The position numbers and the translations under genes were made by a program. From Bimuria novae-zelandiae CBS 107.79 (taxonomy: Eukaryota; Ascomycota; Dothideomycetes; Pleosporales; Didymosphaeriaceae), in the NCBI GenBank assembly GCA_010015655.1, contig ML976657.1, positions 794,264 to 858,263 of the forward strand: a stretch of DNA of 64,000 nucleotides, in the 5' to 3' direction. Shown here piece by piece: positions 44,066 to 56,158 of this stretch (within the stretch, counting starts at the first letter, position 1; every line of letters begins with the position of its first letter). The notes below the pieces were generated by a model. The model did not search any database and was not told the DNA's origin. It saw only the letters and a list, made by a program, of their open reading frames with translations.

Positions 44066-45477
44066 CTACGACGCGTGTCGTGACTCGTAGACCGCGCGTG
44101 CGCGCTTCATCTCTTCTGCGTCGAAAGGTACCGCGTCGCTGCCATTCCTGCTGCTGGCGCTTACAGATGTCGAGCTGTGGTTACGGCCTCGCAGATTGGC
44201 CAAGGACCTTGCCTTTTTGATCTTCTTGCCTTTGTTGTCTCCAACCATTGGCAAGTCTTGGTCCAGCTTGACCATCTCCTCAACATCCGGACGAGTCTTG
44301 ACACGCATCCGCTTGAACTCCCGGCTGAGTTTCTCAAGCTTGCTGAGACCTTTTGGCGCAGATTGGGTGTCGATGGGCGACAGCGGGAGCGGCTTCTCGT
44401 GGATCGAGGAAGAGGTACTAGGCCGCATTTGCGAGCCAAAGCTCACACCGGAATCGGTCTTCTTGCCCTTTCTAGGCTCGTCCACTGATTTGAAGTCCTC
44501 GGTACCCACCGTAGCCATGCAGTCGTCGATGATGTTCTTGGCAACTCGGAGGTACTTGTCCACCTCTTTCTGCACGACGGACCACTTGGTAGACTCCCCT
44601 TGCGTGAGCATCTCGAGCACACCAGGTCCGTGCTTCTGTACTTGCGTGATGTAATAAAAGAAGCTGTCCCGCTCCTGTCGCAGAGTCTGACATGTCAGAA
44701 GAGTCGAAGGTAGCTTGCCACCGCTCGCCGGCTGGGGAGGTAATAATGTGTTCAGCATGCCCACGCAGTTCAATTTGTTGAAGGGCTGAAGAGACAGCTC
44801 GTTGATCATGATCTGGGTGGTCATCAGCGATCATTCCTATGAGCAGTATCCAACCAACTTACCCATCGGCGCAAACCGAGCCACAGCTTGGCGTATGACA
44901 GATCGGCTTTGCGGCTCTTGCCTTCAAGATTCTTGGCCCAGAGAGCAATACCAGGGTAGCGCTCTGACATGGACTCGATGTCCTGGTCAACAGTCTCCGG
45001 ACGGATGTGAACACGGGCAAAGGCAGCCCTCATTTCCTTGTGCCATCGGTTGTCGAGATCACGCAGGTAGTCGAGCGCAGTCAAGGCCTGAGGGAAATCG
45101 ACCAAGGACAGGCTAGGGTGGAAAACGCGGCCGACAAAGCTGACGATGAAGGTAGGTGGTAGCGAGCTTGGCTGCTGCGGCATGGAGTTGATGTGGCTCA
45201 TGAGCTGCGATGTGAAGTTCATAGAGGCCGTCTCCGCATCGTTCCAGGCCATCTGGCCAGAGGTGGATGAGGTGGAAACGCTGGTGGTTGGCGAAGGGGC
45301 GCGGGAGAGTTCCTTGGGTAGCGGCTGAGCGCGAGGCGTACAGTTGAGCGTGTACATGGTCCGGAGCGGGATCTCATAGCTGCCAGGATACTGCAGGACG
45401 TGCTCGAGAATCATGTTGTATGAATTCGTGGTAGCCGTCGTCTCCGCAGAGGGGTTTCGAGAGTGATTTGAAGACAT
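44066..45477 (-). CDS. Conserved-looking protein of unknown function, 453 aa
   Basis: Exons 45477-44863 and 44812-44066 with a 50-bp intron give 453 aa. The first half is helical, with motifs such as TMYTLNCTPRAQ, TFIVSFVGRVFHPSLSLVDF and PQALTALDYLRDLDNRWHKE. Across the splice the sequence runs LGLRRWIMINELSLQPFNKL, which supports the intron. A middle helical region (QTLRQERDSFFYYITQVQKH) is followed by a basic, Ser-rich tail (NKGKKIKKARSLANLRGR). I do not recognise a domain. The pattern of an ordered helical domain plus a phosphorylatable tail suggests a regulatory or scaffold protein, which is a guess. An upstream Ser/Arg-rich frame on the same strand is not part of it. Confidence 0.75.
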
Positions 45478-48363
45478 GGTGGCAACTGAAGCGCAGGCGG
45501 GAGAGTACAGTAGGTAATGGGCCGGGTTGGGGGAATACGCGTCCAGGGTTGACCGGGTGAGGTCACGGCGAAGCAGCCTGCGACGCCACTTTACCGCGGT
45601 GGAGTTCGAGAGAGTCGAATGTGGTGTACAGTTAATGCGTTCAATGAGCGTGGGGTCGGCGGGGTGTTTGTTGTGCACAGGTGCAGAGTGTAGGTAAGGA
45701 GGGAAGGCGCGACCCTGTGGCGTTTTGAAGAGAGCAGGGAAAGTGAAGTGTAAGAAAGTAGCAGATACCGAGTGGAGTCGTCACTGTGAGAGAAGGTTCT
45801 TGCATGAGTCGATGCGCGGCGCGACGGATTGAAACCAGAAGGTTTGCAGAGCGACACCCTGGTCTCGTCACTGTTTTGGGGGTCGGGGAAGCGGGACCGG
45901 TGTATCGGGCTAAACGGTGTTGGCGCGATGTCGAACCTAAAGGCACCACGACTAGCACACGATGCAACTCTGGCGAAGAAGGACCGTGGGAGGGAAAAGG
46001 GACGTGTAAGTGCAGTGCATGCACAAGGAGATGGATCAGCTCTGCGGGTGTCGAAGGGGTTTTCTCGTTGCTGCGCGAGAGGCCGTTTGAGCGGCGCCAT
46101 CATGCGCCTTGATCCCCGGAAGTGCAACGAGCCCACTAGCGCAGCCGTCATGGGCCGGCCAGGATGATGAGAAGCAGGCAGGGATTCGGGACCCGGGGCA
46201 CCAGGGAGGAGTGTCTAGTGAACCTCTAGGCTGGTCGAAAGAGTGCTCCTCAGAGTCCTCTGCTGCAAGCAGTCACATCTCTCTACCTCGACCCCGCTAG
46301 CACACGCAGACCGAACGCATCACGAGGTTGTCCGATTTACCCAGCGTCTCATGCCCATCTACGAATGCATGCTGTGTCTGAGGCTACGTCCGTCGCTATG
46401 TCGTGCTCCCGTGGGCTAGACAACCGCGCGCTCGACCACGGTTCAGCTCTCACTGACTAAAGCGATGGGAGCAGCTCGCTCATTGACACGGCTGGTAGCC
46501 GAGTCGAGTCGCCATTGGCGCAGAGAGACTATGGTACTCTCTAGTGCACCTCCACAGGAACAACAAACACTCGCGAGCGCAATCAATTCGGAAAGGGGTG
46601 CATATGCTCACCAGAAGCTGCGTGCAGACGACCAGTGGCAGCGCTGGAATTGTATAGAACCGGCCCAATGAAAAAAATCATCACCGCAGTGCTGCAGGCG
46701 GCATTTCCACTTTAGGCCTCGAAACTTATTTGTGACCCACCATTGTGCCGTGCTGAACCTTCGTCACATTGCTCGCATCGTCAGGTTCGTTGGACGCCTG
46801 CCTGCATCGCCATTGCAGCAGCACTGCTCCTACCGTCGGCTCCTAACAGCGGCGTGTCTATGGCTTTCCATGCTGTTCTGTTTGGCGTGGAAACCGACCT
46901 GGAGCCCAATTGCGCCGATCGAGCGTTTGCTGGTGAGTTGGAACGTGGAGAAGTTGGCCCGTGCACCCAACAGCTTCGCGGTCTGGGCTGCAGTAGCCCC
47001 GAATCGTCCACGTGTTGGCGTGGGATGCGAACCCGCACTCCTAACGAACTGCCTATTGCTTCTGAAAAGGAAACTATTGACGCGGAAGCCGTGATACATA
47101 GAGATTGCGCTGAGGCATGTTGAGAGACATTGGCTATTTGCGAATATTCCGCCGAGACGAGTGGCGGAGCGCCTTCATGCGTTGAGCAATGGCAGCTTTC
47201 ACGACCGCATTGACAACCGCCGTGGCGCAGAGCTGCGAGTACTGTCTGGCGGCCAGAGGGATCACCATGTTGCGAAAGATGGCTGGCATGGAGTACGAGA
47301 GAAGCAAAGTATTAGGATTACTTGCGGCATCCTGGCGACGCCCTATCACTGGCAGCCTCGGGAGAGGGACGAATATTGGAAGATCAACACGTTACGCAAC
47401 ACGCGTATCGATAACGATCGACCTCAGCTCGCTCGCGGACAAAGTCTCCGAAATGAGTGTAGACTAGCGGACCGAATCTTCGATGCCAATAGCAAAGTCG
47501 AATTTCGCATTCCTTATTGATCTTGAGCGTTACGCCATGTCCCGTCGCCTCGTAGATCAATATACCCCCTTTTCATCCCTAAACACTTAATAATAGCGTA
47601 GCTGCCCTGTTAGTACTTGAACAACTCTTGCTCATATGCGGTCTTGCGTCCGGTGGAAAGAAGGCGCGGAAGCTACCGACTGAGGAAACTGACGTGAGAA
47701 CACCCAGCTTCATGCTTCACATCACGAACGCCTCTAGAAACACGACTAGAAGAGAGGGTTTCCCGTGGTAGAGCATATGAGCTCAAGATCCTGACAGCAC
47801 TCGCTTCCGCCGCACGAAACGGCAGCAATAAGTTTGGCAGCTTGGACGTAGACGTCGCACCAATCTTTCCGGTGAGTTGCAGCAGCGCCGGCGTGGCTGA
47901 AGCCTAACCTTAGGCTGAACCAGACCCAAATTTCAAGGTTTAACGTGATGAAACTCCTCTCATCAAACTGTATGATGGCGTGGAACGATTCGATAGTCTA
48001 TGTAAAGGTACCACGACCATTGTGAGATTGCAGTCGAGGACAATGGTGAAATGTCACATACCTTCCTGGGTAGACTCGTGAGACGATGGGATTGCAAAGT
48101 AGGAAAGACCAATAACCACATGCCAGGAGAACATACCAATGTAGTCTAATTGATCAGCCTTGAACTATGGACGGATCAACGACGATCGCGTGTCAAAAGT
48201 GCCGTCGGCGTCAAATGTGAATGCATCATGCATGCGGGGTGCCTTCATGTCGGCGTTAAACTTCTTCGGGCATACCCCGCTCCAACCGTTGTTTGTACAC
48301 ACTCAGTAGTAGGGTAATCACCACAGACTGCTCACCCCGATCCGAAGCCTGCTCGTTAAAACC
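45478..48363. other. 2.9-kb gene-free stretch
   Basis: Several open frames of 60-126 codons occur on both strands (for example 45829-46167, 46732-47123, 47161-47520), but they overlap one another, have no motifs and lack credible splice partners. Part must be the divergent regulatory region of the flanking genes. Non-coding RNA genes cannot be excluded. No repeat or transposon end was seen. Confidence 0.4.
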
Positions 48364-49634
48364 ATGCTCATCGGGCTCTGCGGAGGCAAGCAGAGCTCCA
48401 CAACCGACAGCTACCGGCTAACATTGGTCAGGCATCTGCTCTGGCAAGACGTCCATCGCGTCATACCTCGCCGAACAGCATAGCTTTAGACGCATACGAC
48501 TTGTGCGGAACGCTGTAACGCCAACGATCGAGAAGTCTGCCTCAAATGCACGTGTTCCACCCGCCGATCCGAGCCCAATTGACCCGCAGTACACCTTCCA
48601 AACCGTCGACGCACTGCTCGAATTCGTGACGTTACGATGGCAGGAAAATTGGGTGACTACAGACATTTGGGATGAGAGAGTCGTGGATGCCCTGCTTCGT
48701 CGGCCATTCTTCTTGCTTGTCAGCGTGGACGCGCCCGTGAGCGTGCGGTGGCAGCGTTTCAAGGACCGGTATGCGACATCACACACGACTGATCTATGTC
48801 GAAATCACTGACAGACCGCAGATGTGCCGCGACCCAACTCCCTCCACCATCCCTCGAAGACTTTGTCCTGCGCAACGATGAACACCTGTTCGCCACGGTC
48901 ACCGGCCTGCAAGTCCTCTTCGAGCGAGCACAGCTCAAGCTATTGAACTCCTCCACATCGATATCATCCCTACACAGTGCACTCAAGTCGCTGAATCTGG
49001 CCAACGAAGCACGGCTCCGACCCAGCTGGGACCAATACTTTATGCAGCTAGCAGATCTAGCTGCGCATAGAAGCAATTGTATGAAAAGGCGCGTAGGCTG
49101 CGTCGTCGTGCGCGAGAAGAGAGTCATCAGCACGGGCTACAACGGCACGCCTCGAGGCATGACCAACTGCAACGAGGGCGGATGTATGGATCTACCATCT
49201 CAACGCGCGGGCGCAACTAACACGCTCCAGGTCCAAGATGTAACAAAGCTACACAGGGCGGTGTCGATCTTTCTACCTGCCTCTGCCTGCATGCCGAAGA
49301 GAACGCACTGCTAGAAGCTGGCCGCGACCGCATCGGAGCATCTTCTATCCTCTACTGCAACACCTGTCCCTGCCTGACGTGCAGCGTGAAGATCGCTCAG
49401 GTCGGCATCAGCGAAGTGGTGTACAACCAGGGGTATCTCGTCGATGTGCAGACAGCACAAATATTCGCGGAGAGCGGTGTGCGGTTACGGCAGTTCTCTC
49501 CGCCGCGGGAAGGTCTCGTTGACCTCTCGTTGGGTGCGACGCAAGACGCGATGAGCGGCGCAGAAGAGTTGGGGAGGCCAGATGATGTCCGAGAGGTGCT
49601 GAGCGCCGAGAGTTTTGTGCGTCCAATACAATGA
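48364..49634 (+). CDS. Deoxycytidylate (dCMP) deaminase with N-terminal P-loop domain
   Basis: Four exons (48364-48385, 48432-48768, 48822-49183, 49231-49634) give 374 aa. The first exon is only 22 bases and its intron has a GC donor (GCAAGC) with a GCTAAC branch site and AG end. Using it produces the P-loop GGICSGKT at residues 7-14, which no other splice gives. The second half is the zinc deaminase: SNCMKRRVGCVVVREKRVIS, TGYNGTPRGMTNCNEGGC, then HAEEN near residue 262 (His ligand and catalytic Glu) and PCLTC near 290 (Cys ligands). It converts dCMP to dUMP for thymidylate synthesis. The P-loop plus deaminase fusion is the normal fungal Dcd1 architecture. Confidence 0.92.
48386..48431 (+). 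other. GC-AG intron
   Basis: The 46-base intron starts GCAAGC and ends GGTCAG, with GCTAAC 16 bases before the end. The alternative reading without splicing shifts out of the P-loop frame and stops, so the GC donor is required. Confidence 0.8.
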
Positions 49635-51051
49635 TATAGCGACGAGTAGATAGGAAAAGAAGATACCCAACCCAATACCAATTCTTGTTGGCAAATACAA
49701 AGCATCAAGCAGCAACCTAACCATGCTCATGCGCGTGCCGTTTCCGCACACATCCTCTTCCACCACCACCACCACCACCAACCATACCATTAATTATATT
49801 GAGCTCGCGAGAAGTAGCAGCATACTCTACTACCTAGGCAAAGGATCTGTAAAGCAATCTAACTAGCGCATCCACTAATGGTCACCCACCGGAGCAAAAC
49901 CGTCAAAAACATACAACAGCGGGTATTCGCTAATTCTCACGAAACTTGGCTACTAATCCACCGGCACATTGCTTGTGGGAGGCTGAGCGGACGGGAAGCC
50001 TAATTCTCAATGTCCTGTGGTCGTATGTACCAACCCTTCAATAAGTCATGTGTAAATACATCGATTTTGAAACTAGGTGCGAGCGTCCGAGTGCTATTTC
50101 ATTCGTCCGATCTGGGATAGGTTAAAGTTATTATGGGTGAGAGTTTATTTTGGGAAGCGTTCTGGTAGTAAGAGCCAGGGAGAAGGGGTTTGGAGAGCGG
50201 TGGAGTTTCATGAGTACGGGACCCGTCAGAGGCTTGATTCTCTCCTTCGATTCGGTAACTGGTCAAGCGACAATGACACTATGATTTAGAATACAGGCTG
50301 TTGAAAACTGGCACGTCACGCTCCCCATCGATCAAAGCCACCATACGCATGCATCCCTGCTCAACACTCCTACCGGTCCACCGCAGTCGAAGCTCGTGTC
50401 CCTTTCTTACACGACTGCTCCATTCTCCTTTTCAAGCAGTACGTCAGCAGCGCAGGTTTCACCGTCGGCGTTATGATCACGCTCCTCGTTTCGAGCCTTC
50501 TATGCGCAGCCAGTCAATGAAACAGCCATACGGCCATGCGCTTTCCCCCTCTCTACTACTTACCCACATCAGCGTCAGCAGAAAAGCGCTGGTATGCAGG
50601 ACGCTAGAAAATGCATTGACGAATGCGCTATACAATTCTAGAGCGTAAGAGTGGGTAACGCCTCCGTGCACAAACTGGTAGACAAAGGTCATGGCGAGGC
50701 AGAGAAACACGGTATACGCGTGCTAGGCAGTGACTTTGCCGTGCCGCGTCTTCGCAACTGTGCACTGGGAACAGTCTATCGGTTCCTTGCATATTGGGGA
50801 AGTTGCGAAGCTCAGATTTGTGCTCGCCGGCTATGAGTCGTTAACAAAGATGTTTCTCGATGATGTTGCACCAGCATCCGAGGTAATTGAGAGGCATGGC
50901 GGTGGTACAAATCGTCGATGGGCTACGAAGAGCTCGCCTAGCTTCCATTGTACGTGCAAACCATGACGCTCTGGGTAATTACGATGATAATATGGCGAGT
51001 ATCTCTTTGCTACTGTGACCTGTCCCTAAGAAGGCCTATGGAAGTCATGCC
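49635..51051. other. Gene-free stretch with a CCA microsatellite
   Basis: Between convergent genes. CCA repeats about eight times near 49757-49780. A 77-codon minus frame at 50477-50710 has two hydrophobic stretches (LAMTFVYQFVHGGVTHSY and VLHTSAFLLTLMWV) and may be a fragment of a membrane protein, but no partner exon was found. Confidence 0.35.
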
Positions 51052-53818
51052 TCACACTATGTTCACCATCATCCTACTCCCATCTATCTTAACACCGCCA
51101 ATGTACTTCGGGGTGCCAATATACTCCTGCTCCTCCGTTGGTCCATTTTCCAACATATGCAACAGGGAGTCCGAGTCTAGGGGTGGCGTGTACGCTTTCG
51201 TAATGAGTGGCAGTGCATCACACGCGGTTTGGAGCGTTCCGCCAAGCATCTTCAACATTCTCCAGCGTGATATCCGAACAAACACACGCCCTAACGTGCG
51301 GTCTTTCTTGAGAAAGTATCTTCCCTTCCGGACAGGAACATCAGCTTCACGCCATTCCTTGTCACTCTCGTATCGCCAGTTCCACCGGAAGGGGTCCTCG
51401 AACAGAACCCTTTGCTCAAGTGGAGCGGTGCTTGCTCCAAAGCTTTCAGGTATAGTGTAGTATTCCCGCAGCCGTGAAATCCATTCGTGCCAACTGAAGG
51501 TGAGTTGGATGTACGCACTTGGATCATCAAGTTGTTCGGATGAAGCCTCCTCGATCATTGGCTGATATTGATCACCTACGTACTGAAAGTAGCTCTTGAG
51601 GAGCGATTCCCGATTTTGTCCGTGAAGGAGACTGAGATTGTGGTCCCTCTCCATGTTTATTGCCTGACAAAGCAGGAGGGTGTGCTTCAGCAACTCTGTT
51701 GGGTCTTGTATTCCTGGGAAAATTGAGTGCCAAGCGCGCGAAAGGAACAAGTGTTCAGGATGCGGTGTTTGTAGTGTAGCTGGGAGATATTGATACCGGA
51801 GTGAAGAAACCATTCTCGTGAAGCTATTCATGGCCGTGGTCACGTTGTACTGGACTTTCGCGAGCGTGCGGACACTGAGCCCCCCAATCAAAGACCAGCT
51901 TTCTGCATCAATTTCTCCTTTCTGCATGCTCTTGCGCAAAAGATCTGGTAACATTTGTTCCAATTGGGACGTGCCATCCCCGAAGTTATGATCTGTAAAC
52001 AATCGAACGTTCGAAGTTACAAGACTGTAACGATACGGAACTGTACCTTCTTTCCGTAGGATGAGGTATACGACTGGATTATACTCTGTCCAAGGTTCAG
52101 AAAAGCAGTTGGCCAACAGACCCCCTTCCAGTAAAAACAAGTGATCTGTATTCACCTGTACCTTCAGTAGCTCGGGTGATATCAAGACCAGCCAAGAGCC
52201 GCTCCGGGACGATGTGCTCCCAAATCTATACATGTTGGCTCCAGCCAATTCCACTTGCATGGTAAGAGGCTCCTCGAAAGCAAAAAGATGAGTCAGTCTC
52301 ACAGACAGTGCGCCTGTTCTCGAGTCTATTCCAAAATAGGTATTTTTGGGTTTCTGGATTGTTTCATGACTGCGGCTTGTCATGCTCACCGCAAACGGTT
52401 GTGTTGAACGATCCATATCCTTTCTATGCTCCACTAATTTTTCACGCGTAGGTCGCTTTGAGATGATGCGAAGCCAATCCTGATCCCGCCAGCAATCGGG
52501 CACCCATGATGGGAGGCCTCTCTTTGTCCCGGGACGTGTTGAAGCGAGTCCTGCTCTATAGAGGAACCAGTATCGACCATCATTTTGAAGAATGTGAGCG
52601 AACAGTCCAGTAAAGAAATGGGTAAAGGACAACGAGTAGTCCGGCGCGAAGCTTTTTTGTAACGCCATCGAATGAGCCAGAGCAATCACTCCGAAGACAC
52701 GGTCACGTGGATCGGAAGCCTGAGAGGTTGCTGTAAGCCGTAAAAGATCGTATAAATCGTCGCTTCTTGAGCCGGTAAGCGATTTCTGACCCAGACGTTG
52801 GAACCATGGTGCCTCGCAGTCGTCGAACCAACCCGTAGGAAAGTCTTCCTGCATTCTCAGCAAGATCTCTGCATCCGCGCGAAATTCGGTATCGCCTACT
52901 CGAATGATGGCTCGGGGACTAAGTAACAACTCTTGTACGACCTAAAATTTCCTCTAGTCAGAGTTGGCACCCTTGATTGCAATTCAGGTTGCTTACCCAA
53001 ACTCTGCTGAAGTATCTTCGAGAGAGCATGTCTAAGAGATTGAAAACCGATCGACTCGTTGCAGCTGGATGCTCGCTCAATTGCAGAGAATCCAATGATT
53101 GACGGACTGGAAATCGTCTGGTACTCTGGGTCCAGTCAGGGCCTAGATAAACAATGACTCTGGTGCAATTTTCGTAAATCTGGCCCATCTTGGCAACCTG
53201 TGATGCTCTTTCTACCATATTGGACTGATCGATACAGATTGCATCAACCCACACCATACGCACTCCTCTCCAAGGACGTATATTCTGAAGCATTGAATGG
53301 CAGTTTTTTGTTTGCAAGAGGACATCCCAGTAAGTTCCCATGTAAATTGGACGACATTTTGTATTGTCGTTATCTTCACCCCCCCATGTATACGAGGTAC
53401 ATTCGTATTCAGGGTGATCATCATCTGCGTACACCTCCAGTTCAACGTGTATTTGAGCGTTCCTGCCCGAGACGGCGGAAAGACAAGCCAAGCGGAGCTC
53501 ATTGCTTTGCAAAGCTTCGCCATACAACATCGAGACAGTAGTAGTCTTTTCTTGAATTGCCGGCGATTTTGCAGTGTCCGAAGCTACTACTCTGCGTTCA
53601 GTCGCTCCGCTGTATTTGACACTCGGAGGCCAGTGAAGATTCATTTGTCCAGCAGGCTCATCGGGAGGAAGTCGTAAGCTCGAACCTGCAGTGCTTTGCT
53701 GAGTGATGAGCTCTCCTACCGAAGGGCAGGACGCTTCACACGACTGACACCTCGGCATGCCACCGTCCTCCACAACTACGTCTGGAGAAGTGCACGACCT
53801 CTCATGCCAGCGAGTCAT
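51052..53818 (-). CDS. HET-domain protein
   Basis: Exons 53818-52997 and 52941-51052 with a 55-bp intron give 903 aa. The HET domain lies at about residues 115-260. It has YECTSYTWG near 138-146, VWVDAICIDQSN near 189-200, ERASQVAKMGQIYENCTRVI near 203-222 and RRYFSRVW at the exon junction. These are the three conserved HET blocks (Pfam PF06985), followed by the usual DPRDRVFGVIALA element. The 500-residue C-terminal part is divergent and has no named domain. HET proteins mediate non-self recognition and programmed cell death at hyphal fusion; some act as NLR partners. Whether this one does is unknown. It lacks breaks and is not AT-biased. Confidence 0.92.
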
Positions 53819-54227
53819 GCTTTAGACGTGCTCGGAAAGATTGGGCAACAGATCGCTGGGGATTCATGAAATTAGAAGCTCCGTAGCGATTTATCCAGCG
53901 TCGGAGTGCGAGGAAACGGCAGCCGCGCAACAAGGCGGACGGAAAAGGAAGCGGCTACGGGTATCGTGGAACGCTCAAAATAGTAGAGAAAGCACCGCAA
54001 TACCAAAAGGCGGTGAATCGACGGCATACGCAGCGAGAAAGGTTAATGATGATTGTATCTCGCAAGCAGTAGTGAGGATGACTAGTTCTGGTCGATGCGG
54101 GGCGAAGGCAGGAACGCAGCGCCACCCACATCCATCCTCGGCATCCACGTGACTATTCAACCGACGACCGCAAAGCGAGGACAAACTAGGTTCGTATTCC
54201 ACAATAGAAGCCATTCGAATCTGGCCA
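53819..54227. other. Intergenic, tandem minus-strand genes
   Basis: About 410 bases between the P450 stop and the HET start, presumably the HET promoter. Nothing else was noticed. Confidence 0.4.
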
Positions 54228-55858
54228 CTACTTGAACTGGACCTTCACCACATTCGACGGCTGCAACACGATATCCGAATGCATGCCCGCCAATTGCCCG
54301 CCCATTCTGTTCTCCACCGTTTCGAACCTCTGGAACAGCCTGACCAACGTATATCCCATCTCTGTAAGAGCAAATTGCTGGCCGATGCAGATCCTGGGCC
54401 CGCCATTGAAGGGCACATACGTCCAGGCCTTCGGCGTCCAGTCCTCCCATCGCTCGGGGCAGAATTCGTCGACCGCAGGGAAGCCTGTCCCTGGTGGCGG
54501 GTATATGTCATGTCGACGCTGCATCAAGAGAGTCGAGTAGCCGATGGGTGTGCCCTTCAACACAGCGATGGGCTGAGTACCGTCGGGTCCTCCGCCAACT
54601 GGCAGTGTCGTGTCCTGGAGCGCAATGCGGACGTTGTATGGAACAACCGGATAAAGACGCAAAGTCTCATTGAGGATGTGTGAGAGGTACTTCATATCTT
54701 TGAGGTCCTGATATGTGGGTTGTCTCTCGAGGCCAACCTGCTGGATAATCTCCTGACGCAGCTTTGCGATGATGTCAGGCTGACGAGACAGCTCATAAAT
54801 GGCCCAAGTGAGGGTGCACGCAGTCGTGTCCCGACCCGCAAGAAGGATAGAGACCAGCTGGTCGCGCAACACCTTCCTATCACGCGTGTACCCCGCGATC
54901 GCATGCAGGAAAGTGTAACCGGAGTCATGCTTGCTTTTCTCCTCAAGCTCGCGGGGAGAGAGAGCGAGCGCTTTCTCGATGTACATGTCGACGAAGTCGT
55001 CCAGGACTTTGAGAGAGCTGTAGAAGCCCATGCGCTTGCGGGGCACAAACTTATTCAAGGGACTGCACAGGCTGATTAGTACCGACTGATAGAACCTGAG
55101 AAGCCTTTGCTTACCCAAGCCTAGCTATCAAACCCTGGATATGTTGAACGCGGCCGAAGGCGCCAGCAAAAGCCGTCTGTGGATGGTCCAGACTTCCAAT
55201 GTCACTGCCCAACAAGAAGTGGGTTGCTGCATCAAGAGTAAACCTGAAAAACATGTCCATCATGTCTACCTCACCCTGACCCAGCTTGACCATCAGTTTC
55301 TGCGCATGCTCTTCGAAAATTTCAATATCGCTTAGCCTGTCCTTGACGAACTGGGGGCGAATCAATTGCCGCGAGTTGTGCCATAGTTGCCCATCCACAT
55401 TGAATATACCTGCACATTGTTAGCGTTCGTTGTCACGCGCAATTCGCCTGTCGCGTACCATCTCCTAAGAAATCTTGGAAGTCCTTGTGGAATGATTCTC
55501 CCTTGCCGTAATCCTTGAACTGGGTCGCCAATATCGCTTTGATGTTCTCGGGATCAGCCGTCATGATTACCCGCTCGCCGATGCCGGTTTCGATAGTATA
55601 GTAGCCATTGCGACCGTACGTCGTCAAGGTGTGCACCCAAAACTCGTATATTCTGTCATCGAGGGCGGCCTTCACAACACCGTAGGCCAGATCAAGTTCA
55701 AACGGGAGCCAGGTCCTCCGAATAGGTGCTCGCGCACCAAGCTTGCGCAATTTCGCATTGTAGGACAATTTTGCAGCAACCGCATAGACAATGTACAAGA
55801 TGAATAGTCCGCTAAGAAGTTTGGGCGTCGTGATCGTGACTCCTTGTACTTGCAACAT
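54228..55858 (-). CDS. Cytochrome P450, CYP52-like fatty-acid/alkane hydroxylase
   Basis: Exons 55858-55459, 55409-55115 and 55071-54228, with introns of 49 and 43 bp, give 512 aa. The second intron contains TACTAAT 7-13 bases before its end and resolves an apparent stop. An N-terminal membrane anchor (LLSGLFILYIVYAVAAKL) is followed by P450 landmarks. LLAGRDTTACTLTWA near residue 312 is the I-helix oxygen-activation motif, ETLRLYP near 367 the K-helix ExxR, and FNGGPRICIGQQFAL near 455 the haem loop with its Cys ligand. GQQFAL and the DDFVDMYIEKAL region resemble CYP52 and related terminal hydroxylases of the ER. The substrate is not determined. Confidence 0.9.
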
Positions 55859-56156
55859 GGTGAACGTGGCAAGCCCGCGCCTGGGTCTGTTTTTCCTCCG
55901 ATGTTCGAGGTCCGGCGGTTAAAAAGGATAGGCGTTTAGGTGTGGGGTCAGGACAAAGGAACCGAGGCACCTTCTTAAGTAGGATTTGCCTAGCACTGAA
56001 GAGTGTAACGGCAAGACTAGTACGGGGCACTCGGGAAGCGCAAGAGCAATGATTGCTCGAATATTTACTACGGCAGGAGCGGTGCTGGAAGGCAAGCGTA
56101 AATCATATGACAGTCACAGCAGCGCACGCCTGAAGCAAACCAAAAGCACCTCGGCC
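55859..56156. other. P450 promoter region and transposon flank
   Basis: Gene-free. It ends at the TA target (56157-56158) of the next element, 299 bases upstream of the P450 ATG. Confidence 0.45.
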
Positions 56157-56158
56157 TA

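Noticed and set aside
45591..46151. 186-codon minus-strand frame upstream of the 453-aa gene
   Set aside because: Ser/Arg/Pro-rich, no motif, and three mutually overlapping frames in the same region, typical of GC-rich leader sequence.
46960..47060. Possible minus-strand tRNA: a GGTTCGCATCC box B-like motif near 47020-47034
   Set aside because: No box A at suitable spacing and no complementary acceptor stem on either side.
49757..49780. CCA repeat as a possible functional element
   Set aside because: Simple microsatellite in a 3' flank, no further support.
55072..55120. Apparent stop and frameshift in the P450 gene
   Set aside because: A 43-bp intron with a TACTAAT branch site explains it and gives 513 codons in frame.
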